Positions 26,278 to 38,762 of a stretch of DNA of 64,000 nucleotides are shown here, piece by piece (position 1 is the first letter of the stretch; every line of letters begins with the position of its first letter). The position numbers were made by a program, and so were the translations under genes. Below the pieces are notes generated by a model. That model saw only the letters and a program-made list of their open reading frames with translations, did no database searches and was not told the origin of the DNA. Source of the stretch: Streptomyces spinosus (GTDB lineage Bacteria; Actinomycetota; Actinomycetes; Streptomycetales; Streptomycetaceae); the NCBI RefSeq assembly GCF_020400655.1, contig NZ_JAINRC010000004.1, positions 310,001 to 374,000 of the forward strand, given 5' to 3'.

Positions 26278-27384
26278 ATGGAGAACGTACTCCGTCCACT
26301 GATCGTGCTCGGCGGCACGGTGCTGCTGACCCTGGCCATCGGCTGGGGCACAGACCGGCTGCTGTGCAAGGCCGACGACCGCGACCACGACAACCCCCTG
26401 TGGGGGCTGCTGCGCCGTGCCCGCATCCCCTACCAGCTCGTCCTGTGCACCGCCCTGCTGCGCGGGTCGTACGACCAGGCGAAGCTGCTCGAGCGGCACC
26501 AGGTCGGCATCGGCCGGACGCTGACGCTGGTGCTGATCGGATCGGCCGCCTGGCTGGTGATCCGGATCGCCGCGGCGATCGTCGAGACCACCTACTCCCG
26601 CTATGCCCGCGTCCACCGCGACGCGGCCCGTGTGCGCCGGGTGCGCACGCAGGTGGAGCTGATCATGCGGGTGGTGTCGGCGATCGTCATCGTCGTGGCC
26701 GTCTCGTCGATGCTGCTGACGTTCCCGGCGATGCGCGCGGCGGGCGCCTCCCTGCTGGCCTCGGCGGGCATCATCGCCGCCATCGCCGGTGTCGCCGCCC
26801 AGTCGACGCTCTCCAACATGTTCGCGGGGCTGCAGATCGCCTTCGGCGACATGGTGCGCATCGGCGACACCGTCGTGGTCGACGGCGAGTGGGGCACGGT
26901 GGAGGAGATCACCCTGACCTTCCTGACGGTACGCACCTGGGACGAGCGCCGGATCACCATGCCGGTGTCGTACTTCACCTCCAAGCCCTTCGAGAACTGG
27001 TCCCGCGGCACCCCGCAGATGACCGGGATCGTCTACTGGCACCTCGACCACAGCGCGCCGGTCGAGGCGATGCGCGAGAAGCTGCGGGACATCCTGCGCT
27101 CCTGCACCGCCTGGGACGGCCGCGCGTGCAACCTTCAGGTGACGGACACCACACCGAACACCATCCTGGTGCGCGCGCTGGTGACCGCGAAGGACGCCGA
27201 CGACATCTGGACGGTGCGGGTGACGGTCCGCGAGCAGATGATCAGCTGGCTGTCGGCGGAGCACCCCTACGCGCTGCCCCGGGTGAACACAGCGGATTCG
27301 GTGCTGCCGCCGTCGCGTGTCCCCTCCCCCGACCGCGCGTCCCTGCGCCGGGCCTACGAGTTCCCGCGCACCGGCCGGGGCTGA
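26278..27384 (+). CDS. MscS-family mechanosensitive channel
   Basis: The 368-residue protein has three to four membrane helices. The pore-lining TM3 has the Gly/Ala pattern AAGASLLASAGIIAAIAGV, followed by AQSTLSNMFAGLQIAFGDMVRIGD, the MscS hallmark leading into the beta domain (VDGEWGTVEEITLTFLTVRT). The C-terminal alpha/beta domain is present to about residue 340. It should open under hypo-osmotic shock to release solutes. ATG 26278 is preceded by TAGGAGCGGAGGC. It converges on the SDR gene with 13 bases between. Confidence 0.92.
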   Translation: MENVLRPLIVLGGTVLLTLAIGWGTDRLLCKADDRDHDNPLWGLLRRARIPYQLVLCTALLRGSYDQAKLLERHQVGIGRTLTLVLIGSAAWLVIRIAAAIVETTYSRYARVHRDAARVRRVRTQVELIMRVVSAIVIVVAVSSMLLTFPAMRAAGASLLASAGIIAAIAGVAAQSTLSNMFAGLQIAFGDMVRIGDTVVVDGEWGTVEEITLTFLTVRTWDERRITMPVSYFTSKPFENWSRGTPQMTGIVYWHLDHSAPVEAMREKLRDILRSCTAWDGRACNLQVTDTTPNTILVRALVTAKDADDIWTVRVTVREQMISWLSAEHPYALPRVNTADSVLPPSRVPSPDRASLRRAYEFPRTGRG

Positions 27385-27397
27385 CCGGTCACCCCGC

Positions 27398-28138
27398 TCA
27401 ACGCCCCCGTTCGGCACCTCCGTTCACCTGGACGATCTGCGAGGTGACGTGCCCGGCGGCGGGCGAGGCCAGCCAGTGCAGGGTCTCGGCGACGTCCCCC
27501 GGTATGCCGGCGCGGCCGTTGGAGGTGTCCGCGACGAGCTTCTCCCGCCGGGCCGCGTCCATGGTGTCACCGAAGAACTCGGTGTCCTCGACGTATCCGG
27601 GCGCGACCACGTTGACGGTGATGCCGCGCGGGCCCAACTCCCGGGCCAGGTCGTGGGCGTACGGGTGCAGTCCGGCCTTGGCCGCCGCGTAGGCACCCGT
27701 GCCCGAGCCCCGGTAGGCGGCGATGGAGCTCAGGAACAGCACCCGCCCGCCGGGCGTGGCGAGCCGGTCCTTCAGCGCCTCGGTGAGGAGCGCCGCGGTC
27801 AGGGTGTTCTGCCGGAAGTTGAGGGTCCATGCGTGGGCGACCCGGTCGAGGGGGTCGTCGCTGCCGGCCGGGGGCTCCAGGTACCCGGCTCCTCCGGCGG
27901 CGTTCACGAGCACGTCCACGGTGCCCAGCTCCTCCGCCACGAACCGGGCCACCCCGCGTACGTCACCCGGTTCGGACAGGTCCGCCGCGTAGCCGAGCGC
28001 CCCGGGCACACCGGCCTTCTCCAGCACGTCCGCGCGCCGGCCGAGCAACAGCACCCGGTCCCCGTCCGCCGCGAACGCCCGCGCCGCCGCCAGCCCGATG
28101 CCCGTACCGCCGCCACTGATCACGATGTTGCGCGTCAT
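27398..28138 (-). CDS. Short-chain dehydrogenase/reductase
   Basis: The 246-residue SDR has an N-terminal Rossmann motif VISGGGTGIGLAAARAF, VLVNAAGGAGY as the NAG-like block, and an active site with Ser in LFLSSIAAYRG and Tyr-Lys in AYAAAKAGL. LLLGRRADVL suggests NADP(H), as the Arg pair follows the second strand. VTVNVVAPGYV-like and VNGG near the end are typical. The substrate is unknown. ATG 28138 is chosen because it sits at the normal distance before the Rossmann strand. Confidence 0.9.
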   Translation of the reverse strand: MTRNIVISGGGTGIGLAAARAFAADGDRVLLLGRRADVLEKAGVPGALGYAADLSEPGDVRGVARFVAEELGTVDVLVNAAGGAGYLEPPAGSDDPLDRVAHAWTLNFRQNTLTAALLTEALKDRLATPGGRVLFLSSIAAYRGSGTGAYAAAKAGLHPYAHDLARELGPRGITVNVVAPGYVEDTEFFGDTMDAARREKLVADTSNGRAGIPGDVAETLHWLASPAAGHVTSQIVQVNGGAERGR

Positions 28139-28177
28139 GCTCCGAGAGTAGAAGCCGGGGACGGGCGGTGCCGGGAG

Positions 28178-28186
28178 TTGTCCACA
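28178..28186 (+). other. DnaA-box-like 9-mer TTGTCCACA
   Basis: TTGTCCACA equals the Streptomyces DnaA box consensus. It lies 40 bases upstream of the SDR gene start in a 117-base spacer. It is a single isolated box, not an origin cluster. A second exact copy is at 56400. Confidence 0.4.
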
Positions 28187-28255
28187 GGTCCGGCACATTC
28201 GTATGACCGGCCGGGGGCTGGTGCGCGTGACCCACCGGGCGCCGGTGCGCGGCTC

Positions 28256-29842
28256 TCACCGCAGGCTGCGCACGTCGAGGTGCCGGAGCACCCGGTCCAC
28301 GATCTCCGGGTCCGCCCCCGGTTCGCTCCGCGCCGCCAGTACCTCGTGGCGGGCGGCGCTCAGCATCTCGTTCTGGATGCGCCGCACCCGCTTCAGCCGC
28401 TTGGCCCGCTGGTGATGCGCCTCCCGCCGCTCCTCCTCCCCCATGTCCGGGCTGATCCGGATGCCGATGTCGAAGGCCCGCCGCAGCATCTGCTCGGACA
28501 GTTCCTCGGGCAGCTCCTCCACCTGCTCGATCTCCCGCAGCCGCCGCTTCGCCGCCTTCGCCGCCCGCACCGCGAGCTCCTTCTCGAACTCCTTCTCCCC
28601 TTCGGAGTCGGCCCGCACCCCCAGCCGCTTCACCAGCCAGGGCAGCGTCAGCCCCTGCACCACCAGCGTGACGACGATCACCCCGAAGGCGATGAAGACG
28701 ATCTCGTCCCGATCGGGGAACGGTGCCCCGGCGTCCGTCTTGAGCGGCACGGCCAGCGCCAGCGCCACCGAGGCCACTCCGCGCATCCCGGACCACCACA
28801 TCACGACGGTCTCCCGCCAGCTCACCGGGATCTCCTCGTCGTAGTCCCGGCGGGCGTGCAGCCGCTTGGTCAGCCAGGTCGCCGGCAGCAGCCACAGCAG
28901 CCGTACGACGATCACCACGCCCACGACGGCCGCCGCCCAGCCGAGCATCTCGCCCCACCGGCCCTGGGCCGTGCGGATGGCGTTGTGCAGCTCCAGTCCG
29001 ATGAGTCCGAAGGCGACGCCGGTGACGAGCGTGTCGATGATGTCCCAGAAAGTGTGTCCGGCGAGCCGGGTCATCACGTCGTCGGCGTCGGTGGCGTACT
29101 CGGCGAGGAAGAGCGCCGTGGTGAGCACCGCGAGCACCCCGGAGCCGTGCAGCTTCTCGGCGAGCACGTAGGAGGCGTACGGCACCAGCAGCGTCATGCC
29201 GATCTGCAGGGTCGGATCGCCGAGGAGGTCCATCAGCTTGTTCGCGCCCCAGCCCAGCGCCAGACCCACGGCCACCGCGACGACCGCGGACAGCACCAGG
29301 TCGAGACCGGCCCGCCAGGGCGAGAACGCACCGCTCACGGCCGCTGCGATGGCCACGTGGTACAGCACGATGGCCGTGACGTCGTTGAAGAGGCCCTCGC
29401 CCTCCAGGATCGACACCAGGCGGCGCGGCAGCCCCAGCTGTCCGGCGACACTGGTCGCGGCGACCGGGTCCGGCGGCGCGATCAGGGCACCCAGCGCGAC
29501 GGCGGCGGCGATCGGCAGCCCCGGCACGATGGCGTTGGCGACGAACGCCACGCACACCGTCGTGACGAACACCAGGGCCACGGCCAGCAGGAAGATCGGG
29601 CGGAGGTTGGCCGCGAACTGCCGCCAGGAGGTACGGCGGACGGCGGCGTAGAGCAGCGGTGGCAGCAGTCCGGGCAGGATCAGGTCCGGCGGGATGTCCA
29701 CGTTGGGCACGAAGTCGGCCACGGCCAGAGCCCCGCCGAACAGGGTCATCAGCACCGGCGCCGGCACCCCGAACCGGTCCCCCAACGGGACGCTCACCAG
29801 GGCCCCGAGCAGCAGGACGAACAACAGAGCCAGCTGGTCCAC
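28256..29842 (-). CDS. CPA1-type Na+/H+ antiporter
   Basis: The 528-residue protein has about 12 membrane helices and a charged cytoplasmic tail of about 110 residues. Ion-path signatures are clear: ALIAPPDPVAATSVAG and ILEGEGLFNDVTAIVLY, with the transport Asp in the second. MWWSGMRGVASVALALA is the third CPA1 block. It exchanges Na+ or K+ for H+ across the membrane. The tail (EKEFEKELAVRAAKAAKRRLRE and on) is strongly helical and may be regulatory. GTG 29842 has only a weak GGAGC upstream. The 149-base spacer upstream of it shows nothing notable. Confidence 0.92.
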   Translation of the reverse strand: MDQLALLFVLLLGALVSVPLGDRFGVPAPVLMTLFGGALAVADFVPNVDIPPDLILPGLLPPLLYAAVRRTSWRQFAANLRPIFLLAVALVFVTTVCVAFVANAIVPGLPIAAAVALGALIAPPDPVAATSVAGQLGLPRRLVSILEGEGLFNDVTAIVLYHVAIAAAVSGAFSPWRAGLDLVLSAVVAVAVGLALGWGANKLMDLLGDPTLQIGMTLLVPYASYVLAEKLHGSGVLAVLTTALFLAEYATDADDVMTRLAGHTFWDIIDTLVTGVAFGLIGLELHNAIRTAQGRWGEMLGWAAAVVGVVIVVRLLWLLPATWLTKRLHARRDYDEEIPVSWRETVVMWWSGMRGVASVALALAVPLKTDAGAPFPDRDEIVFIAFGVIVVTLVVQGLTLPWLVKRLGVRADSEGEKEFEKELAVRAAKAAKRRLREIEQVEELPEELSEQMLRRAFDIGIRISPDMGEEERREAHHQRAKRLKRVRRIQNEMLSAARHEVLAARSEPGADPEIVDRVLRHLDVRSLR

Positions 29843-29991
29843 GGACGGCGCTCCGGGAGTCGACGATCACACGGCAGACCTCAAGCCTGCCACGACGCCC
29901 GCGACGCGGCGTACCGACGCCTTGGCGTCCGCGTCCCTCCGAAGGACGGCGCGACCGGCAGCGGCTCGCCCGGCCCCGGCAGCTCGGCCGG

Positions 29992-30465
29992 CTACAGGGC
30001 CCGGCGCATCGCCCGGTGCGGTATGCCCGCGTCCGGGAACTCCGGGCCGTACGCCTCGTAGCCGAGCCGCTCGTAGAAGCCGAGGGCGTGGGTCTGCGCG
30101 TGCAGGTCCACCGCCGTGAGACCACGCGCGCGGGCCGCGTCCTCGACGGCGCGCACCAGGGCCGCGCCGACGCCGAGTCCTCGGGCCTCCCGGGAGACGG
30201 CGAGCCGGCCCAGGGAGCCCACCGACGGGTCCCCGCCGGTCTTCGCGGCCGCCGCCTCACCGTGCAGCAGGCGCCCGGTGCCCAGTGGCACCCCGTCGTC
30301 GCGGACCGCCAGCACGTGCACGGCGACGGCGTCGTAGGCGTCGTACTCGATGTCCTCGGCCACGCCCTGCTCGGCCACGAAGACCTCCTTGCGGACCGCG
30401 AAGCAGGCCTCGCGGTCGGCGGGGTCCTCGGCGACCCGGACCGTGTAGGCGGGGCTCACGCCCAT
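29992..30465 (-). CDS. GNAT family N-acetyltransferase
   Basis: The 157-residue GNAT enzyme has the acetyl-CoA pyrophosphate loop in [20 protein letters not shown] and the motif B part [17 protein letters not shown]. The N-terminal [19 protein letters not shown] resembles the ElaA-like branch. It transfers acetyl from acetyl-CoA to an unknown amine. Its ATG lies inside the end of rluD (10-base overlap) behind GGGAGGAG, so the two are cotranslated. Confidence 0.88.
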   Translation of the reverse strand: MGVSPAYTVRVAEDPADREACFAVRKEVFVAEQGVAEDIEYDAYDAVAVHVLAVRDDGVPLGTGRLLHGEAAAAKTGGDPSVGSLGRLAVSREARGLGVGAALVRAVEDAARARGLTAVDLHAQTHALGFYERLGYEAYGPEFPDAGIPHRAMRRAL

Positions 30466-31400
30466 GTCTCCTCCCGGACCTGGTCGAGGGCCTGCCGGAG
30501 GTCCTCGGGGTAGTCGCTCTCGAACTCCACCCAGGAACCGTCACCGGGGTGCTCGAAGCCGAGGCGGACGGCGTGCAGCCACTGGCGGGTCAGGCGCAGC
30601 CGCTTGGCGAGGGTGGGGTCGGCGCCGTAGGTGAGGTCGCCGACGCACGGGTGGCGGTGGGCGGCCATGTGGACGCGGATCTGGTGGGTGCGGCCCGTCT
30701 CCAGCTTGACGTCCAGCAGGGAGGCGGCGCGGAAGGCCTCGATGAGGTCGTAGTGGGTCACCGAGGGCTTGCCGTCGGCCGTGACCGCCCACTTGTAGTC
30801 GTGGTTGGGGTGGCGGCCGATCGGGGCGTCGATGGTGCCGCTCGTCGGGTCCGGGTGGCCCTGGACCAGGGTGTGGTAGCGCTTGTCGACCGTGCGCTCC
30901 TTGAACTGGCGCTTGAGCGACGTGTACGCCCGCTCCGACTTGGCGACCACCATCAGGCCCGACGTGCCGACGTCCAGGCGGTGCACGATGCCCTGGCGCT
31001 CCGCGGCGCCGGACGTGGAGATCCGGTACCCGGCGGCGGCGAGACCGCCGATGACGGTGGGGCCGGACCAGCCCGGTGACGGGTGCGCGGCCACGCCGAC
31101 CGGCTTGACGATCACGACCACGTCGTCGTCGTCGTGCACGATCTCCATGCCCTCGACCGGCTCGGCGACCACCTGCACCGGCGCGGGCGCCTGCGGCATC
31201 TCGACCTCGAGCCAGGCGCCGCCGCGCACCCGCTCGGACTTGCCCACCACCGCGCCGTCGACCTGGACCTTGCCGGCCGCGGCCAGCTCGGCCGCCTTCG
31301 TGCGGGAGAAGCCGAACATGCGGGAGATGGCGGCGTCGACGCGCTCGCCCTCCAGGCCGTCGGGCACGGGCAGGGTACGGATCTCGGGAATCGTGCTCAC
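30456..31400 (-). CDS. rluD: 23S rRNA pseudouridine synthase, RluD type
   Basis: The 314-residue enzyme has an N-terminal S4 RNA-binding domain ([21 protein letters not shown]) and the RluA-family catalytic domain with the active Asp in [17 protein letters not shown] (about residue 145). [10 protein letters not shown] and [12 protein letters not shown] are further family blocks. RluD-type enzymes modify helix 69 of 23S rRNA; the exact sites are inferred from the family. The order lspA-rluD is widely conserved in bacteria. A TTTTCCACA sequence lies in the 67-base spacer before it. Confidence 0.93.
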   Translation of the reverse strand: MSTIPEIRTLPVPDGLEGERVDAAISRMFGFSRTKAAELAAAGKVQVDGAVVGKSERVRGGAWLEVEMPQAPAPVQVVAEPVEGMEIVHDDDDVVVIVKPVGVAAHPSPGWSGPTVIGGLAAAGYRISTSGAAERQGIVHRLDVGTSGLMVVAKSERAYTSLKRQFKERTVDKRYHTLVQGHPDPTSGTIDAPIGRHPNHDYKWAVTADGKPSVTHYDLIEAFRAASLLDVKLETGRTHQIRVHMAAHRHPCVGDLTYGADPTLAKRLRLTRQWLHAVRLGFEHPGDGSWVEFESDYPEDLRQALDQVREETWA

Positions 31401-31467
31401 CCGTCGAGTATGCCGGACGGGCCGGACGGCTCCGCACGAGCCTGTGGAAAACCCGGGAGGGCCGGGA

Positions 31468-32100
31468 TCAGTCCTTGTGGACCGTGCCGTCGGGGTCCAG
31501 ACCGCGGAAGGACAGCAGCACGATCAGGATGCCGCCGCACACGATGGCCGAGTCCGCGAGGTTGAACACCGCGAAGCCCTTGGGCGCGATGAAGTCCACC
31601 ACCTCGCCCTCGAAGACGCCCGGCGACCGGAAGATCCGGTCGGTGAGGTTGCCGAGCGCGCCGCCGAGCAGCAGGCCGAGCGCGACGGCCCAGGGGAAGC
31701 TGTACAGCTTGCGGGCCAGGCGGATGATCACGACGATCACGGCCGCGGCGATCAGCGTGAAGATCACCGTGAAGGCCGCGCCGAACCCGAAGGCGGCACC
31801 CGGGTTGCGGATCGCGTGCAGCTCCAGCAGGTCCCCGACGACCTGGATGGGCGCGTGCCCCTCCAGGCGGGACACCACGAGCATCTTGCTGACCAGGTCC
31901 AGGGCGTACGCGAACGCGGCCACCGCGAACAGCACGGCGATCCGGCGCCCGCGGCCGGTCCGCCCCGCCGTGACCCCCTGCCCGCCCGCGCCGGCCTCCC
32001 CGGACACGCCGGTGCCGGCGGGCACTTCGGCCGCCGCCGTGTGCTCGCCGCCGTCGTCCGGGGTGTCCGGCGTACCGATGATCCGCTCCGCCTCTGCCAC
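31468..32100 (-). CDS. lspA: Lipoprotein signal peptidase (signal peptidase II)
   Basis: The 210-residue aspartyl protease cleaves prolipoprotein signal peptides in the membrane. The catalytic aspartates are in [12 protein letters not shown] and [12 protein letters not shown]. Four helices are visible, starting with [19 protein letters not shown]. The N-terminus has an Ala/Gly/Thr-rich extension of about 50 residues, common in Streptomyces. GTG 32100 follows TTGAGGGA. A TAGTCT (32137-32142) upstream is a possible -10. Confidence 0.95.
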   Translation of the reverse strand: MAEAERIIGTPDTPDDGGEHTAAAEVPAGTGVSGEAGAGGQGVTAGRTGRGRRIAVLFAVAAFAYALDLVSKMLVVSRLEGHAPIQVVGDLLELHAIRNPGAAFGFGAAFTVIFTLIAAAVIVVIIRLARKLYSFPWAVALGLLLGGALGNLTDRIFRSPGVFEGEVVDFIAPKGFAVFNLADSAIVCGGILIVLLSFRGLDPDGTVHKD

Positions 32101-32167
32101 GTGAGTCCCTCAACCTAGGTGCCTGACTGAGGACGAGACTACGGCACGCCCTGAGGGCCCCCCACGC

Positions 32168-33271
32168 TCAGGAGCGGCGTTCCTGCTTCTGCTTGCACTC
32201 CACGCACAGCGTGGCCCTGGGGAACGCCTGCATCCGGGCCTTGCCGATGGGGTTGCCGCAGTTCTCGCACACGCCGTAGGTGCCCGCGTCGAGCCGTTCC
32301 AGGGCACGCTCGGTCTGGACCAGCATCTCGCGCGCGTTGGCGGCCAGCGCCAGCTCGTGCTCGCGCGTGATGTTCTTGGTGCCGGTGTCGGCCTGGTCGT
32401 CGCCGGCGCCGTCCCCGGAGTCGCGCATCAGGCCGACCAGGGACGCCTCGGACGAGCTGATCTCCTCCCGCAGCCGCTCCATCTCGGACTGCAGCTCCGC
32501 GCGGGCCTCGTCGACCTCCTCCGCTGTCCAGGGGTCCTCGCCGGGGCGTACCGCCAGTTCGCCGGGCTCCACCGCGCCGAGCCGCGCCTTGGGAACGGCG
32601 GTCTGTTCCGCCGTGGCCGTGCCAGGAGTCTTCTTCGCAACCACTGTCGTGGCTCCCGTCTGCTTCGCGGCCCGCGCCGCGCCCGCGTCCTTGGTCGTGC
32701 TCTTGCCGGCCGCCGCCTTCACCGCCGCCTTGCCGGCGGCGGCCTTCCCGGGGACGGCCTTCTTGGCGACGGCCTTCTTGCCGGCCGCTTCTCCCGCGGC
32801 CGTCGCCTCGACGGCCGCCTCCTTCCTCGCGGACTTCTCCGCCGCGGCCGTCCGGTGGGCGGCCGGCCTCTTCGTGGCCGTCTTCTTCAGCGCGGCCTCC
32901 TCCGCCACGGCCGTCTTCCCGGCCGCGGCGTCCTTCACGGCCGGCTTCCCGTCGGCCGCCCCGGTACCCACGGCCCCCTTGGCGGCCGTGTCCTTCACGG
33001 CCGCCCTCTTGTCGGCGGCCTTCTTCCGAGCGGCCTTCTCAGCCGTCTTCCTCTCAGCCGCCTTCTTCGCAACCTTCCCCGCAGCGGCCGATTTCCTGCC
33101 GACGACCGCCTTGGTGCGCACGGCGTCGGTGCCCACCGCCTGCACGGCGGCGGTCTTGGCGGCAGCCGTCTCCGTGGCGGCCGTCCTGCCCGGGGCCGTC
33201 TTCCCGGTGGCAGACCTCGCGCCGGTCTTCCCGGTCGCCGGCTGCTGTACGGCGGTCTTCTTCGCCACCAT
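32168..33271 (-). CDS. TraR/DksA zinc-finger protein with long Lys/Ala-rich N-terminal tail
   Basis: This 367-residue protein has two parts. Residues about 1-235 are an Ala/Lys repeat region with units such as KKA, AAKK and KTA (AGKVAKKAAERKTAEKAARKK), like histone H1 or bacterial Hc1 tails. Residues about 255-367 are a DksA-type domain: a coiled coil (ARAELQSEMERLREEISSSE), then a four-Cys zinc finger (GVCENCG and LCVECK). DksA proteins act in the RNA polymerase secondary channel; the tail should bind DNA. ATG 33271 has AAGGGG upstream. A short dyad TCACA-TAT-TGTGA (33286-33298) overlaps the leader. Confidence 0.88.
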   Translation of the reverse strand: MVAKKTAVQQPATGKTGARSATGKTAPGRTAATETAAAKTAAVQAVGTDAVRTKAVVGRKSAAAGKVAKKAAERKTAEKAARKKAADKRAAVKDTAAKGAVGTGAADGKPAVKDAAAGKTAVAEEAALKKTATKRPAAHRTAAAEKSARKEAAVEATAAGEAAGKKAVAKKAVPGKAAAGKAAVKAAAGKSTTKDAGAARAAKQTGATTVVAKKTPGTATAEQTAVPKARLGAVEPGELAVRPGEDPWTAEEVDEARAELQSEMERLREEISSSEASLVGLMRDSGDGAGDDQADTGTKNITREHELALAANAREMLVQTERALERLDAGTYGVCENCGNPIGKARMQAFPRATLCVECKQKQERRS

Positions 33272-33558
33272 GGCCGCGGCCCCTTCACATATTGTGATCT
33301 TGCACGCGAATCGTGCTGGGACGATAAATCGACTTGAGTCCCGCGGCAACGGGGCACACCGCCCGATTCGCCCGCCCGCACCCCCCGAGCCACGGGCATG
33401 CATCCGTTGTGCCCAGCTCCCCGCCGGGTAATCCGCCGGGCCGCACCCGCGCCCGCCCCGGTGCCCGTGCCCCTCGCCATTCGGGTCATACGGCGCGGCC
33501 GGAGGGCCCGCGCCCGCGCCGCCCGGAAAACCGGTCCGCCGCTGTCCGCGCGGCGCCG
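33272..33558. other. Spacer between the DksA-like gene and the ileS leader
   Basis: This 287-base divergent spacer should hold the promoter of the DksA-like gene near 33290-33345, where the sequence is unusually AT-rich (ACGATAAATCGACTTG). From about 33350 it is GC-rich with no convincing gene or RNA; an in-frame rightward ATG there gives only low-complexity Arg/Pro sequence. Confidence 0.4.
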
Positions 33559-33877
33559 TACACTGGGCGGAGCGAGAAGCGTGGATGGGGACGAGTAGCG
33601 GCGTAGGCAGCCCAGAGCGACCCGGGGACGGTGTGAGCCCGGGGGCGAGCGCGACGTGAAGATCACCCCGGAGCCGCCGGAAGAAAGCCGCAGCCGCAGG
33701 GCGGCGGCGAGTAGAACCGGCTTCGCGACCCCAATGAGGGGGCTCACCGGCGCGTACGGCGCGGCGGGGGGCCAAGGAGGGTGGTACCGCGGGAGCGCGC
33801 CGCACACGGCGTAGACAGCAAGGAAGGCTCTCGTCCCTCCGACGGAAGGCAGCAAGTCCGTTGGAGGATGCTCGCAG
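33559..33877 (+). promoter_or_regulatory. T-box riboswitch leader of ileS, with promoter
   Basis: TACACT (33559-33564) is a likely -10. The T-box core AAGGAGGGTGGTACCGCGGG lies at 33774-33793; TGGT can pair with the ACCA end of tRNA-Ile, whose discriminator is A. An ATC (33662-33664) flanked by GTGAAG and ACCCC is a candidate Ile specifier. Downstream, 33836-33846 pairs with 33857-33867 (11 bp with one G-U) and buries the GGAGG Shine-Dalgarno at 33863-33867. There is no T-run. This points to control of translation, as known for actinobacterial ileS T-boxes: uncharged tRNA should free the ribosome site. Confidence 0.9.
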
Positions 33878-37021
<3,144 letters not shown>

Positions 37022-37037
37022 GCGCCCAGCGGTTCGC

Positions 37038-37074
37038 GAAGGGCCCGGCCTCCCTCGGGGAGGCCGGGCCCTTC
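37038..37074 (+). terminator. Terminator of ileS
   Basis: A perfect 16-bp stem (37038-37053 with 37059-37074, GAAGGGCCCGGCCTCC) closes a 5-base loop, 16 bases after the ileS stop. Confidence 0.85.
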
Positions 37075-37110
37075 CGTCGTGGGGCGCCTCGTCACGCAAC
37101 CCGCGTAAAA

Positions 37111-37150
37111 AGGGCGGGCCCCCGGGACCGAAGTCCGGGGGGCCCGCCCT
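37111..37150 (-). terminator. Terminator of divIVA with T-run
   Basis: An 18-bp stem with one mismatch (37111-37128 and 37133-37150) closes a CGAA/TTCG tetraloop. On the minus strand it is followed by TTTTTAC, one of the few classic U-runs in this window. It ends the divIVA transcript. Confidence 0.85.
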
Positions 37151-37192
37151 ATCAGACGCTGCCGACGCCGTTGTCGTACTGGTGCCCGGTGC

Positions 37193-38356
37193 TCAGTTGT
37201 CGTCCTCGTCGATCAGGAACCCACGCATCGGCGAGGGAGCCTGACCCATCGGGGACGGGCCCTGCGGGCGGACCGGGGCCATGGGCTGGGTCATGGCCGG
37301 GGTCATCTGCTGCTGACCGCCGTAGGACGGGGCGGACGGCGAGGGGTTGCCACCCATCGTCTGGTTGCCGCCGTAGGCCGGGGCGCTCGCGCCGGCCGGG
37401 GCCATGGAGGGCGCCGGGGACGGCGGCAGGGACGCGGTGGCCGGGGTGCGCGGCGGGGCCAGCGAGTCGTCGGCCTGGGTCTCCAGCTGACGCAGCTGCG
37501 ACTCCAGGTACGACTTCAGGCGCGTGCGGTACTCGCGCTCGAAGCCGCGCAGGTCCTCGACCTTGCGCTCCAGCGTGGCGCGGGCGGACTCCAGGGAGCC
37601 CATGGCGACGCGGTGCTTCTCCTGCGCGTCCCGCTCCAGGGCGTCGGCCTTGGCACGGGCGTCACGCTCCAGACCCTCGGCGCGGCTGCGGGCCTCGCCG
37701 ACGATCTTGTTGGCCTCGGAGCGGGCCTCGGCGATCGCCTGGTCGGCGGTCTGCTGGGCCAGCGAGAGGACACGGGCGGCGCTGTCGCCACCGGGGCCCT
37801 GACCGGGGCCGCCCATCGGACCGCCCATGGGGCCACCCATGGGACCGCCCATCGGGCCGCCCATCTGCTGCTGCATGGGCGGCTGACCACCCATCGGGCC
37901 CTGACCCATCGGACCCTGGCCCATCGGACCCTGGCCCATCGGACCCTGGCCCATCGGGCCGGGACCCTGCGGGCCGCCCTGACCGCCGGGGCCGGCGGGC
38001 AGCTGCGGGGCACCGCTCGGCAGCTGGGGCGGGCCACCCATGGGGCCACCCATCTGCTGCTGCGGCGGGCCCGATATCCCGGCGGGCACGGGAGCGCCGG
38101 GACCTCGCATGCCCTGCTGCTGGTGCTGCTGCTGCTGGTCCTGCTCCGGAGGCTTGCGCGCGTTCTGCTGGTTCTGCGCGGCGGCACGGGTGGCCGCGGC
38201 CAGCTTGGCGCGCAGGTCCTCGTTCTCGCGCAGCAGACGGGTCAGTTCGGCTTCGACCTCGTCGAGGAAGGCATCGACCTCGTCCTCGTCATAGCCTTCT
38301 CGGAGGCGGACGGTCGTGAACTGCTTGTTCCGCACGTCCTCGGGGGTCAACGGCAT
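37193..38356 (-). CDS. divIVA: Polar growth determinant DivIVA
   Basis: The 387-residue DivIVA marks hyphal tips and directs apical wall growth; it is essential in Streptomyces. The N-terminal membrane-binding module is intact ([34 protein letters not shown]), followed by a short coiled coil to about residue 65. Next comes a PQG-rich linker of about 130 residues with PMGQG and PMGG repeats, then the second coiled coil (about residues 195-295) and a Pro/Ser-rich tail ending [11 protein letters not shown] 38356 has AGGTGAAGAG upstream. Confidence 0.96.
   Translation of the reverse strand: MPLTPEDVRNKQFTTVRLREGYDEDEVDAFLDEVEAELTRLLRENEDLRAKLAAATRAAAQNQQNARKPPEQDQQQQHQQQGMRGPGAPVPAGISGPPQQQMGGPMGGPPQLPSGAPQLPAGPGGQGGPQGPGPMGQGPMGQGPMGQGPMGQGPMGGQPPMQQQMGGPMGGPMGGPMGGPMGGPGQGPGGDSAARVLSLAQQTADQAIAEARSEANKIVGEARSRAEGLERDARAKADALERDAQEKHRVAMGSLESARATLERKVEDLRGFEREYRTRLKSYLESQLRQLETQADDSLAPPRTPATASLPPSPAPSMAPAGASAPAYGGNQTMGGNPSPSAPSYGGQQQMTPAMTQPMAPVRPQGPSPMGQAPSPMRGFLIDEDDN
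37811..37965. repeat. In-frame minisatellites inside divIVA
   Basis: Two tandem arrays lie in the PQG linker: 12-bp units GCCCATSGGRCC at 37811-37865 (encoding PMGG) and 15-bp units CCATCGGACCCTGGC at 37891-37965 (encoding PMGQG), three of them exact (37906-37950). Copy number should vary between strains without breaking the frame. Confidence 0.85.
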
Positions 38357-38410
38357 CTCTTCACCTCAACGTAGTCATCGGCAGTCGGCAAGACCGGATC
38401 GTCCCCATCC

Positions 38411-38701
38411 TCATCTCACGAAGCTCCCCGCGACGGAGATGAGAATGTAGACGATGATCATCAGTACGAAGAAGGACAGGTCGAGCGCCACGCCCCCGAG
38501 ACGCAGCGGCGGGATGAACCGCCGCAGAAGCTTCAGCGGTGGATCGGTGACAGTGTAGGTGGCCTCCAGTACGACCACCATCGCCTTGCCGGGTTGCCAC
38601 GAGCGGGCGAACTGGAAGACGTAGTCCATGACCAGCCGGAAGATGAGCACGACGAGGAACACCATCAGCGCGATGTAGATCACCTGCGCGAACACGCTCA
38701 T
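38411..38701 (-). CDS. YggT family membrane protein
   Basis: The 96-residue protein has two hydrophobic helices (VIYIALMVFLVVLIFRLVMDYVF and VALDLSFFVLMIIVYILI) separated by the conserved YTVTDPPLKLLRRFIPPLRLGG loop that defines YggT. In Gram-positive bacteria it sits between sepF and divIVA and is linked to division or turgor control, but its activity is not known. ATG 38701 is chosen over an upstream start because the longer N-terminus is charged and overlaps the space needed for ribosome binding. Confidence 0.92.
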   Translation of the reverse strand: MSVFAQVIYIALMVFLVVLIFRLVMDYVFQFARSWQPGKAMVVVLEATYTVTDPPLKLLRRFIPPLRLGGVALDLSFFVLMIIVYILISVAGSFVR

Positions 38702-38762
38702 GGCCTGCTGTTCCCTCTCCCCTGTTTCCGTGCTCTTCCGTGCTTCGATCCGGCCGTACGTC

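Noticed and set aside
33286..33298. TCACA-TAT-TGTGA as a Crp site before the DksA-like gene
   Set aside because: The half sites are in the reverse order to the Streptomyces Crp pattern GTG-N6-GNCAC; it may be a dyad for another protein.
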